Positions 1-8,683 of a stretch of DNA of 64,000 nt are shown here, in pieces (the first letter of the stretch is position 1; the number at the start of each line of letters is the position of its first letter). This DNA comes from Deefgea piscis (GTDB taxonomy: Bacteria > Pseudomonadota > Gammaproteobacteria > Burkholderiales > Chitinibacteraceae), in assembly GCF_013284055.1 (NCBI RefSeq), contig NZ_CP054143.1, positions 1-64,000 of the forward strand. Direction: 5' to 3'. A program made the position numbers and the translations under genes. The notes below the pieces were generated by a model. It searched no databases. It was not told the origin of the DNA and saw only the letters and a list, made by a program, of their open reading frames with translations.

Positions 1-1085
1 AAGCCCCAAGGTCGCGTTAAAAAACACGATCATTTCAGCAGCATCACCGCCTTTGAGCTTTTTATTGGCTTTGATGAACTTCTCAACCAGTACTTCAAGC
101 GGCTATTGTGCATTTGGCTGTACAACTCATTCAGCGCCAAACCCACCGTTCCCCGAAATGGTGCCGTTTCGACGGGTTTGCCTGCCCGAATCGCAGCGTT
201 TTTTTGCACATCATTCCAGTGCGAGCCGCAATGCTGACAAACATAATGCGCCGTAGCTGGTTTATGCTGGCCTAGATGTTCATCGTTGAGCTCTGGATCT
301 TTACTCCACTTTACTTGCTCCCACACCAGCGGCTGAAATTCATCGCAATCAGGACAGGGTACATACCAATAACACTGATTGCTGTGAGCATATTCATCCT
401 CAATACTGCTAATGCCCTTGATTGATGGCGTACCACCAATGAGCATTTTCATATCGCGAAAAGATTTGCCGCGCTCCTCGAGCAATTTGATCGCATCGCC
501 TTGGCCACGCAGATTCAAATTGCAATCGTCAGGCTCTTCGACAAATAAATAACGCGCTGAGGTTGATTTCACGTCCGCGATCGAATTACTGCCAACAAAC
601 TTTACAAAGCCACCCACAAAGTTTTTAAACAGCTGCTTATTGTCTTTAGTGCGGCTCTTGGTTGGAATAATTTCCGATAATTCAGGCGTACCCTCGATCA
701 TCGGCTCGAATTTTTCAGAATTAAACGATTGCGCTGCGCCCTCTTTGGGAAACATCACAATCGCCGTGCCTTTGCGGATATGAATCAACCATCCCAACAC
801 ATTCAAAATGGCCGCTTGCGTCCAGCCGACCTGGGCTGATTTAACGCAAACGATTCGATTCACATCGCGCCGCATCATTTGCTCGAGCAGCCATTCCAGA
901 TATGGATTCACATAAAACGAAAAACGGCCAACAATGGCCGATTCTTTTGCGCTCATGCGCCTGTATTGCTTGCCCCATTCTGCAGGGCTAATCCGAGGTG
1001 GCGGTCTAACGATCTTCTTCAATAATGTGGAGATTAAAGCCTTCGCCGTATTCTTGGGCAACGTGGGTACAGTATTCATAGTCAC
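1..1085 (-). pseudogene. Phage terminase large subunit (GpA-like), frameshifted and cut by the window edge
   Basis: ATPase/nuclease that would drive DNA packaging into the prohead. The reading frame from 1085 has a GpA-like N-terminus, a Walker-A-like segment KSAQVGWT, an acidic Walker-B-like stretch LFVEEPDD, and a zinc-ribbon-like pair CPDC...CQHC before the motif LNELYS. Near 106 the frame breaks: the expected continuation (PLEVLVEKF...FFNATLG) is in the -1 frame right up to base 1. Restoring one C in a CC run rejoins the frames. The start overlaps the upstream small-subunit gene by about 80 bases, as is usual for this pair. The C-terminal nuclease half lies left of the window. The family call is firm; whether the frameshift is biological is open. 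Confidence 0.85.
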
Positions 1086-1515
1086 CTAATGCCTGCCGAA
1101 TCTCGGCGATCATGTCTTCAAGTGCGGCATGTTTAGCGTCCAAACTCTCCGCAGTTTCAAAGATTTGTGCATATTTATCTGGTAGGCCCGTCAATAAGGC
1201 CACCGCGTCAGAAAAGAATTGCGATAGCGCTGGCTCAATATCCGCCACCGTCACCAGTTGCCTGGCTTCGATTTCCATTTGTCGCTCAATCTGGTCACCG
1301 CGCAAGCGATCAAGACGATCTTTTGCTGATTCCGATGAACCAGTCAGCGCTTTAGCGATTCGCCAGCTCAAAACTTGGGCGGTGTCATATTGATTGGAGG
1401 TGCCACGGCCCTTTGAAAGCACCATCGGCATACTGCACGCTGCCACTCAGTTAGCGTCCTTTCAGACACCCCGACGATTTGCGCCAGTTCATTTTTATTT
1501 ACGATTTTTCCCATG
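1006..1515 (-). pseudogene. Phage terminase small subunit (Nu1-like), one frameshift
   Basis: DNA-recognition subunit of the packaging enzyme. The start is ATG at 1515 (MGKIVNKNELAQIVGVSE...), a MerR/Nu1-type winged-helix N-terminus with TEWQRA. After TEWQRA the frame is lost at about 1432; the other frame continues MPMVLSKGRG, then a charged helical region with QIERQMEIEA and a C-terminus ending EEDR. One missing G (making RAGMPMV) would fuse the pieces into about 170 residues. It lies immediately upstream of, and overlaps, the large-subunit gene. The call rests on the N-terminal helix-turn-helix pattern and on position; the C-terminal half is less conserved. Confidence 0.7.
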
Positions 1516-1748
1516 ATCTGCCGGTAGGCCAAACCGGCCATTTTTATGGTTTATAAGTGCATGTTTAATAAGACTTTTTTTACATCAAATAGGAAGGAAG
1601 GCTATAGCAAGCTCGCAGCTAGAGAAGGCGCGGGGTTGCCAATGACCCATGCTGGCGGAGGGCTGGGAAGGACCCGCTGATTTCTGGGAGAAAGCCAGAA
1701 AACCCCAGATTTCCACACATTTTCCTGATAACGACCAAGAGTTCGCGC

Positions 1749-2460
1749 TCACCGCGCCGAGGCGACGGCAGCAGCGAGCGCTTTCTTGAACTCATCAATG
1801 AAGATTTCCTGTGCATCGCGGTCAATACCTTGCGGCATTCGATAGCTCGGCGTGTACTTCGCCTCATCACGAAACGAGAACACCTGCACGATTCGAGGAC
1901 GATTGCCTTTGTTAATGCGCCGCCAGATACCTGCACCACCATCGTAACCAACTGGCTGACCCACAAACAAACGATCAGCCTCTGCCGCAGCGAACTGCTT
2001 CACCTTGCCATTCTTACTTCTAAACTGCTGTAGTTGATTACGACGCGGACCAGTAAAGCCAGCTTGCGATGCCAACTCAGCCCGAATGCGTTTGATGAAA
2101 TTATTCGTTGCATTGCCGTACTGATTACGCCGAGTGCTTTTACCAGGCATCAGCAACGCGGTCTTACGTGGGCCGCGTGCGCCACCTTGAATCTGATAGC
2201 GCATGTACTCAGCCTGCTTTGGCAGCCAGCCCACAGTCGCAATCAAATTACGTTTACTTGATGGTTTTACCGCAATACCACGCTGAGTAAATGGCGTTGG
2301 GCTTTGAATATCAGCCCCTAACTGCTTTAGCATTCGCTTTTTGCACTTGCTTAGCGGTTCTATTCAACGCTTGGCTCGCAGCAAACGGCAGCTGCTTTTT
2401 TTCCAACGCATTCAGCGTACGCATAATCCGCTGTAGATCTGATTCAAACGACTTCTGCAT
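1749..2460 (-). pseudogene. Phage protein of unknown function, one frameshift
   Basis: An ATG at 2460 opens a frame reading MQKSFESDLQRI...LNRTAKQVQKA; it runs into a stop unless one A of an AAA run near 2343 is removed. It then continues as ADIQSPTPFTQRGIAV through to LAAAVASAR. The joined product is about 236 residues, basic and glutamine-rich, with no membrane segment. The N-terminal pattern (FAASQALNRTA followed by PTPFTQ) resembles structural or morphogenesis proteins carried next to terminase genes in Mu-like and lambdoid prophages, but I cannot name a family. It lies downstream of a rho-independent terminator and upstream of the terminase genes, hence in the late region. Confidence 0.5.
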
Positions 2461-2473
2461 AACGAGCGCCCAA

Positions 2474-2500
2474 CAAAAAACCCGCTACAAGAGCGGGTTT
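2474..2500 (-). terminator. Rho-independent terminator between Q-like gene and late genes
   Basis: On the minus strand AACCCGCT and AGCGGGTT form an 8-bp stem with a 5-base loop, followed by a run of T. It sits about 135 bases after the stop of the Q-like gene and just before the next leftward phage gene. That is the place expected for a late-promoter terminator read through only with antitermination. Confidence 0.75.
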
Positions 2501-2634
2501 GGTTTCACTGGGCGCAACAAAGCACCCGTACTGGGGTGCGTTCACGCCGAAGCGGTAGTAGATTGTTAAGCGACATCTTCCTGATTTCTTTACTTGGCGT
2601 CAAGCCCCAGTAATTAAAATAATTCTGAAACGCC

Positions 2635-2978
2635 TTAAACAGCCTGTCGAACATGCTCAGCATAATCTCGCAACGGCAAACGCTCTTTACGACACACCAC
2701 CGCTGGATTCAGCTTCTGTAAATAATGCGCGTTCAGCAACGAGAAACATCGCCAACTCAGGCCGCCTCAACATCACTGATAAAATCGCATCGACCCGCAT
2801 TGCCGCTTGCTCATCAACTCGATTACTCGGTCGATCAGCAGGCCCCAAAATCGCCCGCTCTTCTGGGCTCATATATTGAGCATAGCCCGAAGACTTAGCC
2901 CGACCATCAAACGCCATAAAATACCGAGCCCAATTATCCAATGCTGAGCTCGCTTCATCCAAAGATTTTAATTAACAC
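2635..2978 (-). pseudogene. Small phage protein in the position of antiterminator Q, two frameshifts
   Basis: The best start is GTG at 2978, preceded by GGAGG seven bases upstream. The frame reads VLIKI, shifts at a TTT run near 2963, continues LDEASSALDNWARYFM...RRPELAMFLVAER, shifts again near 2725, and ends HYLQKLNPAVVCRKE...AEHVRQAV at the TAA at 2635. Joined length is about 114 residues. I do not recognise the family with certainty; position (after the replication gene, before a terminator and the late genes) and the tail NPAVVCRKE are compatible with a Q-like late regulator. An alternative is a small phage protein unrelated to transcription. Confidence 0.45.
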
Positions 2979-3395
2979 GTTCGCCTCCGTGATACCCGCT
3001 GGAGGACTCCCTAGCCAGATCAATGCCCAGCTTTATATATATCTCGATTTTAAACTAAAAAAAGCACAGCCAATTCATTTGGGGCAGGGGTAACAGACCT
3101 TGGGGCATAGTTTTAAATCAACCCTGACCCAAGCTAAAGCCTTACGTTTACTAGCTTTAACCTTTATTTGGTCAGATTGACAGGGTTTAAATAGAAGTTA
3201 CCGTGTATATATTTTTTTACCGCCAATAAACTAAATAGAGGTAAGGAGTAAATACAGATATACGCGCACACGGAAACCATCGCGCCAACCCTGCCAAAAA
3301 CGCAAAAACGGCGCGAAGCCGCGCCGTTCCTTGGTTTGTCGTGGGTCAGGGTTAGTCAAAAACTATGCCACAAACCCTGTCCACTCTGACCCATA
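2979..3395. other. Non-coding region with interleaved inverted repeats and iterons, candidate replication origin
   Basis: No gene is visible in these 417 bases. Two inverted repeats interlock: a 28-base pair at 3104-3131 and 3342-3369 (GGCATAGTTTT...CCCTGACCCA), and a 20/21-base pair at 3169-3188 and 3372-3392 (GGTCAGA...GACAGGGTTT). The core AACCCTG occurs five times in both orientations (near 3120, 3184, 3287, 3348 and 3373). A further hairpin, AACGGCGCG/CGCGCCGTT, sits at 3307-3328. It lies directly after the primase-helicase stop. P4-type helicase-primases act at iteron-rich origins; function here is inferred. Confidence 0.45.
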
Positions 3396-5978
3396 TTAAG
3401 TGAAATCACCCTTGATTCTATCTTCAAATCGTTGACACTCAGCGGTTAACCAGCTCGACAAACTAACGCCCTCTGGAGGCGCACCCACAATAAAGACCAT
3501 CGCCTTTTTGCGATCATAGCCACCATGCAAATGCTCACGTGACTTATTCAATCGAGACGACATCAGCATCGAAAACTTAGTCAACGTCAGCTTACACGAT
3601 CCAGACTCATCCACCAACCACTTCTTATACGCCACAAATAAATCCTTAGTGCGGCAAAGAGCAATACGGCACCCATAATTCATCATTCACCCACTGGCGA
3701 TAAAACACTTGCCATTGCGGCAAACCAAAGCCAATCAATCGCTCTTTGGCATCGGTCATTACCGGCTTAGAACGCTCATTAAAGCCTTCATCAATTTTAT
3801 AACGCAGCAAATAGCCATAAAATGCAGCAACAGCCCCAAGCTCAATCGCCGATTTAATCACCTCTTGATTCTGTAACGTCAGCAATGTTTTTGGCTCAAT
3901 CACCATAAAGCGCCGATCATCTAACTCTAAATGCAGCGGCTGCACCTCATTACTTAAAAAAACCAAGTTGGCGTAATTGGCCTCTTCGCGCTCAGGCATG
4001 TTTTTTTCATTAATACGCACGGTGCGGCCAGTGACTAAATGCTTATCGTACCGATATGACTGTACTTCTCAGCACGGCCACCACTTCTTCAGCCAAAACA
4101 AATAAACGCCGCGATTGCCAAGCGGTGAACTGACTATCTAATTGGTGCTGACCAATCGTCGTACCGTACTCACCGTAAATCTTCTTAATGACTCCCTCAA
4201 AAAACAGTGATTTACCTGTTCCTTGCTTTTCACCAAACATCAGCACCGATGTATCCATTTTGCTACCCAGCTGCTGCAATGGCAAAGCCAGCCACTGCAT
4301 TAACCAATGGTAAACTTTCTGATCAAAATTACACAGATGCATCACCAAGCCAATAATAGGATCTGCCAAATCTTCATCAAAAACAGCTTTAACGGCACAC
4401 CAGCAAATAAATTAACATGCGTTTCCAAATCGACCAGCTGCTTAGGATCAAACACCAGATTTTCGGCATTAATCATTTTTTCGACATAAATTCTCTTGCC
4501 AAAACTTAACCGAATCACCACCGTAAGCCGCACGCAACGCTGACAAACTCAGCACCATCCGATTCTCAGCATCCCAAACAGTCTCAGTACCATAGAGCAA
4601 GGTATAACGCGCCAACAACATCGCGCTGGTACTCATCGTCGCCTCATCAACCGCCTTGCCACGTTTAATCTTTGGCAAATCACTTTGGCGCATCGTGCGC
4701 TTATCAATTCGCGCCTCCCATTCAGAAGCCAAACCCCGACCGACCAAGGCCGCATACGCTGGCCACTTCATGACCATTTGCTCGACCGAATCCCAAACCC
4801 GTCGCTCACCAATAATCAATGAAAATCGCGCCAATAAACCAGCCAGCGTAAATCCGTCCTCCCCCGCCCCCCCGTTGGCCGCAGCAGGCGCGGCGAAAGC
4901 GGTATCAGGCAGAGGTGCGGAGATGGCAGGCACTACATCATCAACAGCCACAACAGCAGACGGCACAACAGGCACTTGCAAACTCGCGATCGCGGCATCA
5001 ATCTGCTGTGTTACCAGCGCAATTCCTTCAGCCACATGCAAATCATTAAAATCAGTCAACTTAGGTAATGAATCATCCGTATCCAGCGCACGGCGTTCCA
5101 CATTAAAGGTCGGCAGCACATACCCCGCATTGCCCACCTCAAGCGCTGCGGCCTTCGCCTTCTTTAGCCGGTATGATTATCATCGCCTTTCTTAGTCGGC
5201 AAATAATCATCGTCCGCCAAAAAGAGTATCGGGCTCGCTGGATACTTCGCCCGCAATATGCGCGCCACATGCGGTAAATTGCCACTATTAAGCGCCACAA
5301 ACACCGGATGCAGATAATCCACCGCCTCACGCCCAGTTGCCGCTGTTGCATAGCCCTCAGCAATCAAAATCAGATCACCATCCAGTGGCTCATCGCCCAG
5401 CCGACAAGCCGCGCCAACCACATCCATGCCTTTATTAAAAATTTTGTCATTGCCATCAGTCAATGGCGTCGGTGCAATTTTTTGCGAGCCGACAATCTCG
5501 CCACGGCCATAATGAATCAGCGGCAAAATAATCCAACCGGCATTAGCGCCCTGCATAAATCGCACCGACTCTGGCTTTTTAACCAGCTTGCGCGCCAAAT
5601 ACGCCGACTCACCACTACGCACTGCAGCATGCAATTGCGCTTTAGCACGATTAGCGGCATCAGTACGCAGCTTTTTTTGCTTGGCTTGGTAGTCTTGTTC
5701 TTTCTTAGCCCACTCAGCTTGAGCGGCTGGCGCTCTTCAGGCGACACGGCCTCAAAGCCCTCATGCTCAACATTCCAAAATTCATCCTTATAGCCAAAAT
5801 AGCCAGACACCCACACCTTGCCCGATTTTGGCGAAACATATTCATTCAAGCGGTACCAGGCTTTTTTCTTGGGGCCGTATACATTTTTATGCCCATCAGC
5901 TTTTAAATCAGTGCTGCCAATATCTGGCATGCCCCGATCACGAAATTGATTCAACACCCCATCGATTAATGCACCCAT
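3396..5978 (-). pseudogene. Prophage primase-helicase (Toprim plus SF3 helicase), multiply frameshifted
   Basis: Replication protein joining a Toprim primase part to a superfamily-3 helicase, as in phage P4 alpha-like enzymes. The start is ATG at 5978 with GGGGAAG five bases upstream. Order along the protein: N-terminal zinc-free region (GPKKKAWYRLNEY), Toprim motifs (IAEGYATA near 5358; LADDD near 5210), an Ala/Pro linker, then helicase Walker A GEKQGTGKS near 4230, acidic LAEEVV, LVTGRTVRIN, and the sensor-like FLSNEVQPL...DDRRF. Full length would be about 860 residues. Frameshifts occur near 5725, 5165, 4492, 4385, 4083, 4055 and 3675; each is repaired by one base. No in-frame nonsense substitution was seen. 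As written it is non-functional. Confidence 0.85.
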
Positions 5979-6023
5979 TACTTCCCCGCTTATGCTTTAA
6001 ACTGGTAGCTCAAGGAGCCCACC

Positions 6024-6365
6024 ATGAGACTCGAACAACTGACAGAGCAATTCACGCAGCTACAACAACGCAACGAATTGCTAGAAAAATCATTTAACCT
6101 GCAGCAGCAAATACTCGAACAACAGCAGCAACAATACGCACAACAAATCGGCAACTTCATAGGCCTACAATCGATGACCGTCGCGCTGGTGCGTTGCCTA
6201 CCGGATCAACAACAATTTATTGCGGCACTCAAACTCGAAACCGAAGACACAATTTCGACTTTGCTCGCCGAATCCACACTGCCGCAAAACACCCTCAATC
6301 AATACCAAACGTTTATCGAAAACGCCGTCATTGAAATCAACACCCAGCCGTCAGCGCCAATCTGA
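6024..6365 (+). CDS. Coiled-coil phage protein, unknown function
   Basis: 113 residues. The start is well supported by AAGGAG seven bases before the ATG. The first 45 residues are a glutamine/leucine-rich coiled coil (EQLTEQFTQLQQRNELLEKS, then QQQQQ); the rest is helical without a recognisable motif. The gene lies on the plus strand between two leftward prophage blocks, divergent from the primase-helicase by 45 bases and overlapping convergently the 3' end of the small gene at 6351-6536. I do not recognise it. Confidence 0.6.
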   Translation: MRLEQLTEQFTQLQQRNELLEKSFNLQQQILEQQQQQYAQQIGNFIGLQSMTVALVRCLPDQQQFIAALKLETEDTISTLLAESTLPQNTLNQYQTFIENAVIEINTQPSAPI

Positions 6366-6536
6366 ACGCCGCGTTAATAAAAATTTAGCCACCCCTGCGC
6401 GCCGCCGCGTAATTTTGATTCGACGATCTTGCTGCTGATTCAAACGCAAACGCTGTTGCTCAATGCGTTCAAATTCGGCTCTTAATTCGGCACCAGGGGT
6501 AAATTGGGCAACAACCAGTTGGGCTAATAAACTCAT
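6351..6536 (-). CDS. Small basic phage protein
   Basis: 61 residues, arginine/glutamine-rich (QRLRLNQQQDRRIKITRRR). The start overlaps the stop of the preceding gene (6533-6739) by four bases, so it is translationally coupled as last gene of the CII-like leftward operon. No known domain is visible. Its 3' end overlaps the convergent coiled-coil gene by about 15 bases. Confidence 0.45.
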   Translation of the reverse strand: MSLLAQLVVAQFTPGAELRAEFERIEQQRLRLNQQQDRRIKITRRRAGVAKFLLTRRSDWR

Positions 6537-6739
6537 CGTTCCGTCCTTTTTAACTTTCCAGCCAGTGCCAAACGCACTAACCGTTGAATTCGCCTGGCTT
6601 TCATCGCCCGATAAGCTGGATCAGCGCGCCGTACCGCTTGGCGCTCTTGCCATTCAGACTCTAATCGCTGCCGCCGTTGCGCTGCTGCTTCACGGCCAGC
6701 CACAATGTCAAACGTCGGGTCTTTGTACATATTGGCCAT
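6533..6739 (-). CDS. Small phage protein
   Basis: 68 residues, highly charged and helical (QRRQRLESEWQERQAVRRA). It begins inside the preceding short gene and ends in an ATGA-type overlap with the next, giving a tight run of four leftward genes starting at the CII-like regulator. Function unknown. Confidence 0.5.
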   Translation of the reverse strand: MANMYKDPTFDIVAGREAAAQRRQRLESEWQERQAVRRADPAYRAMKARRIQRLVRLALAGKLKRTER

Positions 6740-6872
6740 TAGCCTGTTCCAACAAATGTTTCAAACCAGAAACCAGCGCCGACACAGCGGCCTTCTTCTC
6801 TTTACTGGGCGTTCGTCGAATACCCCACGCCTGTCTCACCAACTTTTGCTGCTGAAACGGGCGCGGCGGCAT
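6708..6872 (-). CDS. Short phage protein coupled to the CII-like gene
   Basis: 54 residues, beginning at an ATG that shares bases with the TAA stop of the CII-like gene (TAATG). The product starts MPPRPFQQQKLVRQAWGI and contains a leucine-rich helix, ending QRPDV. It overlaps the next gene start by 32 bases. The stop-start overlap on both sides and consistent codon use support a real gene; function unknown. Confidence 0.5.
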   Translation of the reverse strand: MPPRPFQQQKLVRQAWGIRRTPSKEKKAAVSALVSGLKHLLEQANGQYVQRPDV

Positions 6873-7327
6873 TACTCAGCCATCCCATCGAGCAACGCCA
6901 CCAGCTCATGCAGCGCGGCGATATTGCGATAAACATGCTCACGCACCCGCTGTACTTCGATGCGTTCCACCTTGTTATCAGCCAGCGTCTCATCCACGGC
7001 CTGCCCAACATGACCACCCAAGCGCCACAAGCGCGTCACGGTTTCTAACACCGTCACATCGCAAGCAAACTCACCATCATTGAGCATCGGCACACACACC
7101 ATGCCGTGATTGATCGCCAGCGCATGCAAGATTGATTTATCGCCAGTCAAGCCGATCAAGCTATCCGCTTCGGCCAGCGTTAAATGGTGGGTGCGGGTGG
7201 AAGGATTCAATTTATTGCGCAACACCTGCGCGCCTACTCTCATCCGTGGCGCCAACGATTCAACGCCACCGGGATAATTGTGCGCAGCGTGATAGGCCGC
7301 ATCTTCAACACTGGTGATCAGCATCAC
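6872..7327 (-). CDS. Phage regulatory protein, CII-like
   Basis: 151 residues. The N-terminal half has the pattern of the phage CII-family regulators of beta/gammaproteobacterial prophages (DAAYHAAHNYPGG..SLAPRM, then LRNKLNPSTRTHHLTLAEAD), a helix-turn-helix that binds DNA and activates early or lysogeny promoters. The C-terminal half is helical and probably mediates oligomerisation. It is first gene of a four-gene leftward operon, downstream of the Cro-like gene, as cII follows cro in lambdoid phages. No frameshift. The family call is good; the target promoters are not known. Confidence 0.75.
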   Translation of the reverse strand: MMLITSVEDAAYHAAHNYPGGVESLAPRMRVGAQVLRNKLNPSTRTHHLTLAEADSLIGLTGDKSILHALAINHGMVCVPMLNDGEFACDVTVLETVTRLWRLGGHVGQAVDETLADNKVERIEVQRVREHVYRNIAALHELVALLDGMAE

Positions 7328-7435
7328 GTTTTTTTCCCTTATTCAACAAACGTTTTTAAAACTCGCCACATGGTCTAAAGTCCACCCTGTAGCATCAATA
7401 AAAAAGCCAGGCAAAAGCACTGGCAAAACCAGCGT

Positions 7436-7714
7436 TCAAGCGGATGCAACGCCAGAGGAGGAAACTTTGGGATCTGCGCCGAACACGTCAGGACGCAATT
7501 CGTAACGGGAAATTGGCATGCCCTTAGCCCGAGTCGCCGCTTCAATCGAGCGGCAAAACTCAGCCGGTGGCATCAACTCAGGACGCTTAGACGTTAGCCA
7601 ATTAAAAATATGTTGCTGCTTGATATGGTGATGACCATCAGCACGCAATGCCTCAGCGAGCGCAGTTTGCGAACCCATGACTTCAACTGCAGCGATCAGA
7701 TTATTTTTGCACAT
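7436..7714 (-). CDS. Cro-like repressor (YdaS family)
   Basis: 92 residues. The segment GSQTALAEALRADG...IKQQHIFNWL is a compact helix-turn-helix, followed by MPPAEFCRSIEAAT and ELRPDVFG, the signature of YdaS/Cro-type prophage regulators. It diverges from the CI-like gene across 75 bases that hold three operators, so it should be the lytic counterpart of the repressor and the first gene of the leftward early transcript. Confidence 0.8.
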   Translation of the reverse strand: MCKNNLIAAVEVMGSQTALAEALRADGHHHIKQQHIFNWLTSKRPELMPPAEFCRSIEAATRAKGMPISRYELRPDVFGADPKVSSSGVASA

Positions 7715-7723
7715 GCCCTCACT

Positions 7724-7741
7724 TTACATGCATACATGTAA
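7724..7741. promoter_or_regulatory. Prophage operator O1
   Basis: Perfect inverted repeat TTACATG-CATA-CATGTAA between the divergent Cro-like and CI-like genes. It is the site closest to the cro start and matches the half-site found at the other switch operators (consensus TACAWG-N4-CWTGTA). Confidence 0.75.
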
Positions 7742-7746
7742 TTAAG

Positions 7747-7764
7747 CAACAAGAATGCATGTTC
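7747..7764. promoter_or_regulatory. Prophage operator O2
   Basis: Imperfect dyad AACAAG-AATG-CATGTT, with one half of each type seen in O1 and O3. Its centre lies 23 bases from O1 and 24 from O3, the regular spacing of a lambda-like three-operator switch. Confidence 0.55.
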
Positions 7765-7771
7765 GCAGCAA

Positions 7772-7788
7772 AACAAGGAGGCTTGTAA
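7772..7788. promoter_or_regulatory. Prophage operator O3, overlapping the repressor ribosome-binding site
   Basis: Dyad ACAAG-GAGG-CTTGT. The AGGAGG that serves as Shine-Dalgarno of the repressor gene (eight bases before its ATG) lies inside the dyad, so repressor bound here would shut off its own gene. Confidence 0.65.
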
Positions 7789-7789
7789 T

Positions 7790-8524
7790 ATGACAGCTAT
7801 GAAAACATTCCAAGAACGAATGCGCTACGCAGTCGAGCAAGCCGGCGGACAGACCGAGCTCGCCAAGCTAGTCAGCCAACTCAAAGGGGCTAAAGTCAAT
7901 CCACAGGCCATTCAATACCTGTGCGATGAGACCCCGCCGCGCGGCAAGCCCGCACGCAGCAGTGGCCTGACCCCGTTTATTGCCGCCGCTACGGGCCTCA
8001 ATTCCGTCTGGCTCGCCACCGGCAATGGCGAAATGAAAATCAACCCAGCGTTGCAGCCCATCACCGCATGGGACAACGAAGACGAGCTTGATCCTGACCT
8101 ATATATATTTATTCCCGCACTCGACATCAAACTCTCAGCAGGTAATGGCAACGTGATTTGGGAGGTAAATACTAAAAACCAACAGCAAGCATTTCGCCGC
8201 GCCTGGGCCACTCGCGTCGGCATCAATCCAGCCTGCGCCGCCACCATGACCGCCGACGGCAATAGCATGGAGCCACGCATTCTTGACGGCGATAGTCTTG
8301 TTGTGGACTACTGCCAAAACATCATTGCCGACGGCAAAGTTTATGCATTAGCCATTGAAAACGAAGTATTCGTAAAACGAATTCATAAAGAAGCCGGTGG
8401 TGCGCTACGCATCAGCTCCGACAATGCCGACAAAAATAAATACCCAGATAAAATCATTCCTGCAGAGCATATCGACAGCATTCAAATCATCGGCCGCATC
8501 ATCGCAGTGAGCGGTGGCATTTAA
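7790..8524 (+). CDS. CI-like repressor with S24 (LexA-type) peptidase domain
   Basis: 244 residues. It maintains lysogeny by binding operators and is inactivated by RecA-stimulated self-cleavage. The N-terminal region (QTELAKLVSQL...VNPQAIQYLC) is a helix-turn-helix. The C-terminal part has the S24 motif DGNSMEPRILDGD with the catalytic Ser and, about 40 residues later, the Lys in EVFVKRIH; a possible cleavage region AGNG sits near residue 117. Preceded by AGGAGG and followed by a strong terminator. It diverges from the Cro-like gene. The same half-sites recur before the rightward operon at 8.6 kb, so one repressor probably controls both early promoters. Confidence 0.9.
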   Translation: MTAMKTFQERMRYAVEQAGGQTELAKLVSQLKGAKVNPQAIQYLCDETPPRGKPARSSGLTPFIAAATGLNSVWLATGNGEMKINPALQPITAWDNEDELDPDLYIFIPALDIKLSAGNGNVIWEVNTKNQQQAFRRAWATRVGINPACAATMTADGNSMEPRILDGDSLVVDYCQNIIADGKVYALAIENEVFVKRIHKEAGGALRISSDNADKNKYPDKIIPAEHIDSIQIIGRIIAVSGGI

Positions 8525-8567
8525 ATAAGCACCAAAAAACAAGTATTTATTCATTCATTACCAGCAT

Positions 8568-8592
8568 AAACCGCCATTCGGCGGTTTTTTTT
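8568..8592 (+). terminator. Terminator of the CI-like gene
   Basis: AACCGCC-ATTC-GGCGGTT stem followed by eight T, 44 bases after the stop codon. Confidence 0.85.
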
Positions 8593-8598
8593 CGCACA

Positions 8599-8620
8599 AA
8601 ATACAAGCGACCTTGTATTT
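8599..8620. promoter_or_regulatory. Operator of the rightward early operon, site 1
   Basis: Perfect 9-bp inverted repeat AAATACAAG-CGAC-CTTGTATTT. Half-sites equal those of O3 in the cro-cI interval, in the same four-base-spacer geometry. Confidence 0.7.
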
Positions 8621-8633
8621 CTCGCTTGCGTAA

Positions 8634-8651
8634 TTACATGCACGCTTGTAT
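8634..8651. promoter_or_regulatory. Operator of the rightward early operon, site 2
   Basis: Hybrid dyad TTACATG-CACG-CTTGTAT: the left half matches O1 and the right half matches site 1. It lies 33 bases upstream of the first small gene of the rightward operon. An extra half-site CATGTAA overlaps that gene's start at 8679-8685. Confidence 0.6.
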
Positions 8652-8683
8652 ATTGGCTACATGCAAACTAATTGGAGCATGTA

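Noticed and set aside
4656-5195. 179-codon rightward ORF inside the primase-helicase
   Set aside because: Antisense shadow of the Toprim-helicase linker; codon pattern and homology favour the leftward frame.
3396-5978. Programmed frameshifting as the cause of primase-helicase breaks
   Set aside because: Seven shifts in both directions without slippery heptamers or pseudoknots cannot be programmed.
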